Shown here piece by piece: positions 61,419 through 64,000 of a stretch of 64,000 bases of DNA. Within the stretch, counting starts at the first letter, position 1. Every line of letters begins with the position of its first letter. The notes under the pieces are model-generated. The model worked only from the letters and a program-made list of their open reading frames with translations. It was not told the origin of the DNA and made no database searches. Source of the stretch: Salmonella enterica subsp. arizonae. GTDB taxonomy: Bacteria > Pseudomonadota > Gammaproteobacteria > Enterobacterales > Enterobacteriaceae. The stretch lies in NCBI RefSeq assembly GCF_008692845.1, contig NZ_VXJW01000004.1, positions 124,001 to 188,000 on the forward strand, in the 5' to 3' direction. The position numbers were made by a program, and so were the translations under genes.

Positions 61419-63164
61419 ATGGCTGGACGAATCCCACGCGTATTCATTAATGACCTGCTGGCGAGAACCGACATCGTCGATCTGATCGACGCGCGCGTAA
61501 AACTCAAAAAGCAGGGCAAGAACTATCATGCGTGTTGTCCGTTCCATAATGAGAAAACCCCTTCTTTCACCGTAAACGGTGAAAAACAGTTTTATCACTG
61601 CTTTGGATGCGGCGCGCATGGCAATGCGATCGACTTTTTGATGAATTACGACAAGCTCGAATTTGTCGAAACCGTCGAAGAGTTAGCGGCAATGCATAAC
61701 CTGGAAATCCCCTATGAAGCGGGAACCGGGCTTAGCCAGATAGAGCGTCATCAACGGCAAAATCTCTATCAGCTGTTGAATGGGCTGAATGACTTTTATC
61801 AGCAGTCGCTTACCCATCCTGCGGCAAAACCTGCGCGTGACTATCTGCAAAAGCGCGGTCTGAGCGCTGAAATTATTCAGCGTTTCGCCATTGGCTTCGC
61901 ACCGCCAGGTTGGGATAACGCGTTAAAGCGCTTCGGTAATAACAGCGATAACAAAGCATTGTTGCTGGATGCCGGAATGCTGGTTAATAACGAGCAGGGC
62001 AGCACTTACGATCGTTTCCGTAACCGGGTCATGTTCCCTATTCGGGATAAACGCGGCAGGGTGATTGGATTTGGCGGTCGAGTGCTGGGTAACGACACGC
62101 CGAAATACCTTAACTCTCCGGAAACCGACATTTTCCATAAAGGTCGCCAGCTTTATGGCTTTTATGAGGCTCAGCAATATAGCGCTGAACCGCAACGCTT
62201 GCTTGTGGTCGAAGGTTATATGGATGTCGTCGCACTAGCGCAATATGACATTAACTATGCGGTCGCCTCGCTGGGTACTTCAACCACGGCAGACCATATG
62301 CATATGTTATTCCGGGCGACGAACAACGTGATTTGCTGTTACGACGGCGACCGGGCAGGCCGTGACGCCGCGTGGAGAGCCCTGGAAACAGCAATGCCTT
62401 ATATGACCGATGGTCGGCAGGTACGCTTTATGTTTTTACCGGACGGCGAAGACCCGGATACGCTGGTGCGTAAAGAAGGAAAGGCGGCTTTCGAAGCGCG
62501 GATGGAGCAGGCGCAGCCGCTCTCTACGTTTCTGTTTAATAGCCTCCTGCCGCAGGTGGATTTAAGCTCGCCGGATGGCAGCACGCAGTTAGCCGCGCTG
62601 GCGCTGCCGCTTATTAATCAGGTGCCTGGCGACGCGCACCGTATTCAACTGCGTCAGACGTTGGGGCTAAAATTAGGCATTTTCGACGATAGTCAGCTTG
62701 ATCGTTTAGTGCCCAAACAGGCGGAAAGCGGCCTTTCCCGCCCGGCTCCGCAGCTAAAACGCACGACCATGCGTATACTGATAGGATTACTGGTGCAAAA
62801 TCCGGATCTCGCGCCGTTGGTGCCGCCATTAGACGCGCTGGATCAGAATAAGCTGCCTGGGCTTGGCTTATTTAAAGAATTGGTCAAAACTTGTTTGGCT
62901 CAGCCAGGCCTTACTACCGGACAACTTCTGGAACTCTACCGTGGCACAAATGATGCTGCGACCCTTGAAAAATTATCGATGTGGGACGATATAGCAGATA
63001 AGGCGATTGCCGAAAAGACCTTTACCGACTCACTCAACCATATGTTTGATTCGCTGCTGCAACTGCGACAAGAAGAGCTGATCGCCCGCGATCGCACTCA
63101 CGGTTTAAGCAGCGAAGAACGCCGGGAGCTCTGGACGTTAAACCAGGAGCTGGCCAGAAAATGA
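61419..63164 (+). CDS. dnaG: DNA primase DnaG
   Basis: This 581-residue primase has an N-terminal CHC2 zinc domain (CCPFHNEKTPSF, CFGCGAHG), an RNA-polymerase core with a TOPRIM fold (VVEGYMDVV, CYDGDRAGRDAA), and a C-terminal helicase-interaction domain that binds DnaB and SSB. It makes Okazaki-fragment primers. It lies between rpsU and rpoD and is expressed at low level. Confidence 0.98.
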   Translation: MAGRIPRVFINDLLARTDIVDLIDARVKLKKQGKNYHACCPFHNEKTPSFTVNGEKQFYHCFGCGAHGNAIDFLMNYDKLEFVETVEELAAMHNLEIPYEAGTGLSQIERHQRQNLYQLLNGLNDFYQQSLTHPAAKPARDYLQKRGLSAEIIQRFAIGFAPPGWDNALKRFGNNSDNKALLLDAGMLVNNEQGSTYDRFRNRVMFPIRDKRGRVIGFGGRVLGNDTPKYLNSPETDIFHKGRQLYGFYEAQQYSAEPQRLLVVEGYMDVVALAQYDINYAVASLGTSTTADHMHMLFRATNNVICCYDGDRAGRDAAWRALETAMPYMTDGRQVRFMFLPDGEDPDTLVRKEGKAAFEARMEQAQPLSTFLFNSLLPQVDLSSPDGSTQLAALALPLINQVPGDAHRIQLRQTLGLKLGIFDDSQLDRLVPKQAESGLSRPAPQLKRTTMRILIGLLVQNPDLAPLVPPLDALDQNKLPGLGLFKELVKTCLAQPGLTTGQLLELYRGTNDAATLEKLSMWDDIADKAIAEKTFTDSLNHMFDSLLQLRQEELIARDRTHGLSSEERRELWTLNQELARK

Positions 63165-63313
63165 ATTTAACGGCTTAAATGCCGCATATCGATCGGGAAG
63201 CCCCCGACAGCCGCAGTGAGAGGCAGCGGCCCAAATATAAGTATGCCCTCGCTTTAAATGTCGGCAGTTATATCGTCGACACCAATCAAACGAATAAGTG
63301 TGGATACCGTCTT

Positions 63314-64000
63314 ATGGAGCAAAACCCGCAGTCACAGCTGAAACTTCTTGTCACCCGTGGTAAGGAGCAAGGCTATCTGACCTATGCCGAGGTCAATGAC
63401 CATCTGCCGGAAGATATCGTCGATTCAGATCAAATTGAAGATATCATCCAAATGATCAACGACATGGGTATTCAGGTGATGGAAGAAGCGCCTGATGCCG
63501 ATGATCTGCTGCTGGCTGAGAATACCACCAGCACCGATGAAGATGCGGAAGAAGCTGCTGCACAAGTTCTGTCCAGTGTTGAGTCTGAAATCGGTCGTAC
63601 GACTGACCCGGTACGCATGTATATGCGTGAAATGGGCACTGTTGAACTGTTGACCCGGGAAGGCGAAATCGACATCGCTAAACGTATCGAAGACGGGATC
63701 AACCAGGTTCAATGCTCCGTTGCCGAATATCCGGAAGCCATTACCTATCTTCTGGAACAGTACGATCGCGTTGAGGCTGAAGAGGCTCGTCTGTCTGATC
63801 TTATCACCGGCTTTGTTGATCCGAATGCGGAAGAAGAGATGGCGCCGACCGCAACTCACGTCGGCTCTGAACTCTCCCAGGAAGATCTGGATGATGACGA
63901 AGACGAAGATGAAGAAGACGGCGACGATGATGCCGCCGATGACGACAACAGCATTGACCCTGAACTGGCACGCGAAAAATTCGCTGAGCTGCGCGCGCAG
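63314..64000 (+). CDS. rpoD: RNA polymerase sigma-70 factor RpoD (N-terminal 229 residues)
   Basis: The housekeeping sigma factor begins MEQNPQSQLKLLVTRGKEQG and runs off the window. Present are region 1.1 (about 1-80), region 1.2 (DPVRMYMREMGTVELLTREGE, about 96-116) and much of the acidic non-conserved region, with a long Asp/Glu run near residues 190-212. It is last in rpsU-dnaG-rpoD, with 149 bp to dnaG. Confidence 0.98.
   Translation, partial: MEQNPQSQLKLLVTRGKEQGYLTYAEVNDHLPEDIVDSDQIEDIIQMINDMGIQVMEEAPDADDLLLAENTTSTDEDAEEAAAQVLSSVESEIGRTTDPVRMYMREMGTVELLTREGEIDIAKRIEDGINQVQCSVAEYPEAITYLLEQYDRVEAEEARLSDLITGFVDPNAEEEMAPTATHVGSELSQEDLDDDEDEDEEDGDDDAADDDNSIDPELAREKFAELRAQ

Overview
The window is chromosomal DNA from a gamma-proteobacterium of the Enterobacteriaceae, almost certainly Salmonella enterica. 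Gene order follows the E. coli K-12 backbone from gsp/yghU/hyb to rpsU-dnaG-rpoD. It also carries loci expected of Salmonella: a chemoreceptor beside hyb, assT-dsbL-dsbI, and a DASS transporter plus HIT protein after dkgA. It lacks the E. coli ttd genes between plsY and tsaD, and yqiJ/yqiK between glgS and hldE. I saw no prophage, insertion sequence, CRISPR array, tRNA or rRNA.

Layout. 1-8.8 kb: 5' part of a broken gsp, yghU, the eight-gene hydrogenase-2 operon hybOABCDEFG (minus strand) and yghW. 8.9-12.9 kb: accessory block with an MCP chemoreceptor, a heavily degraded yqhA and three unrecognised AT-rich genes. 12.9-20.6 kb: yghA, exbBD, metC, yghB, yqhC, yqhD, dkgA. 20.8-22.8 kb: DASS transporter and HIT protein. 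22.8-36 kb: ygiQ, ftsP, plsC, parC, ygiW, qseBC, mdaB, ygiN, parE. 35.6-43.4 kb: the overlapping nudF-yqiB-cpdA-yqiA operon divergent from tolC-ygiB-ygiC, then ygiD and zupT. 43.4-47.2 kb: a small membrane ORF and the assT-dsbL-dsbI sulfotransferase/disulfide system. 47.2-57.5 kb: ribB with its FMN riboswitch, ubiK, glgS, an Ibs/Sib-type toxin-antitoxin, hldE, glnE, ygiF, ygiM, cca. 57.5-64 kb: uppP, folB, plsY, tsaD, and the macromolecular synthesis operon rpsU-dnaG-rpoD (rpoD runs off the end).

How the genes work together. The hyb genes encode a complete periplasm-facing, membrane-bound [NiFe] uptake hydrogenase with its dedicated maturation proteins. exbBD energises TonB and lies next to metC. 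QseBC/YgiW form a signalling locus. TolC is the outer-membrane exit duct. DsbL/DsbI make the disulfide needed by AssT. The last 7 kb holds core tRNA-modification, lipid, translation, replication and transcription genes.

Most notable. Three genes carry lesions visible in the sequence: gsp has an in-frame amber codon, yqhA has four indels, and ygiD has a 58-codon in-frame deletion that removes a metal-ligand histidine. A 19-codon Ibs-like toxin ORF with an antisense Sib-like RNA is present. A three-gene cluster at 11.4-12.8 kb and a 58-residue membrane ORF near 43.5 kb remain unexplained. Comparisons with E. coli and Salmonella proteins are from memory; no database search was run.
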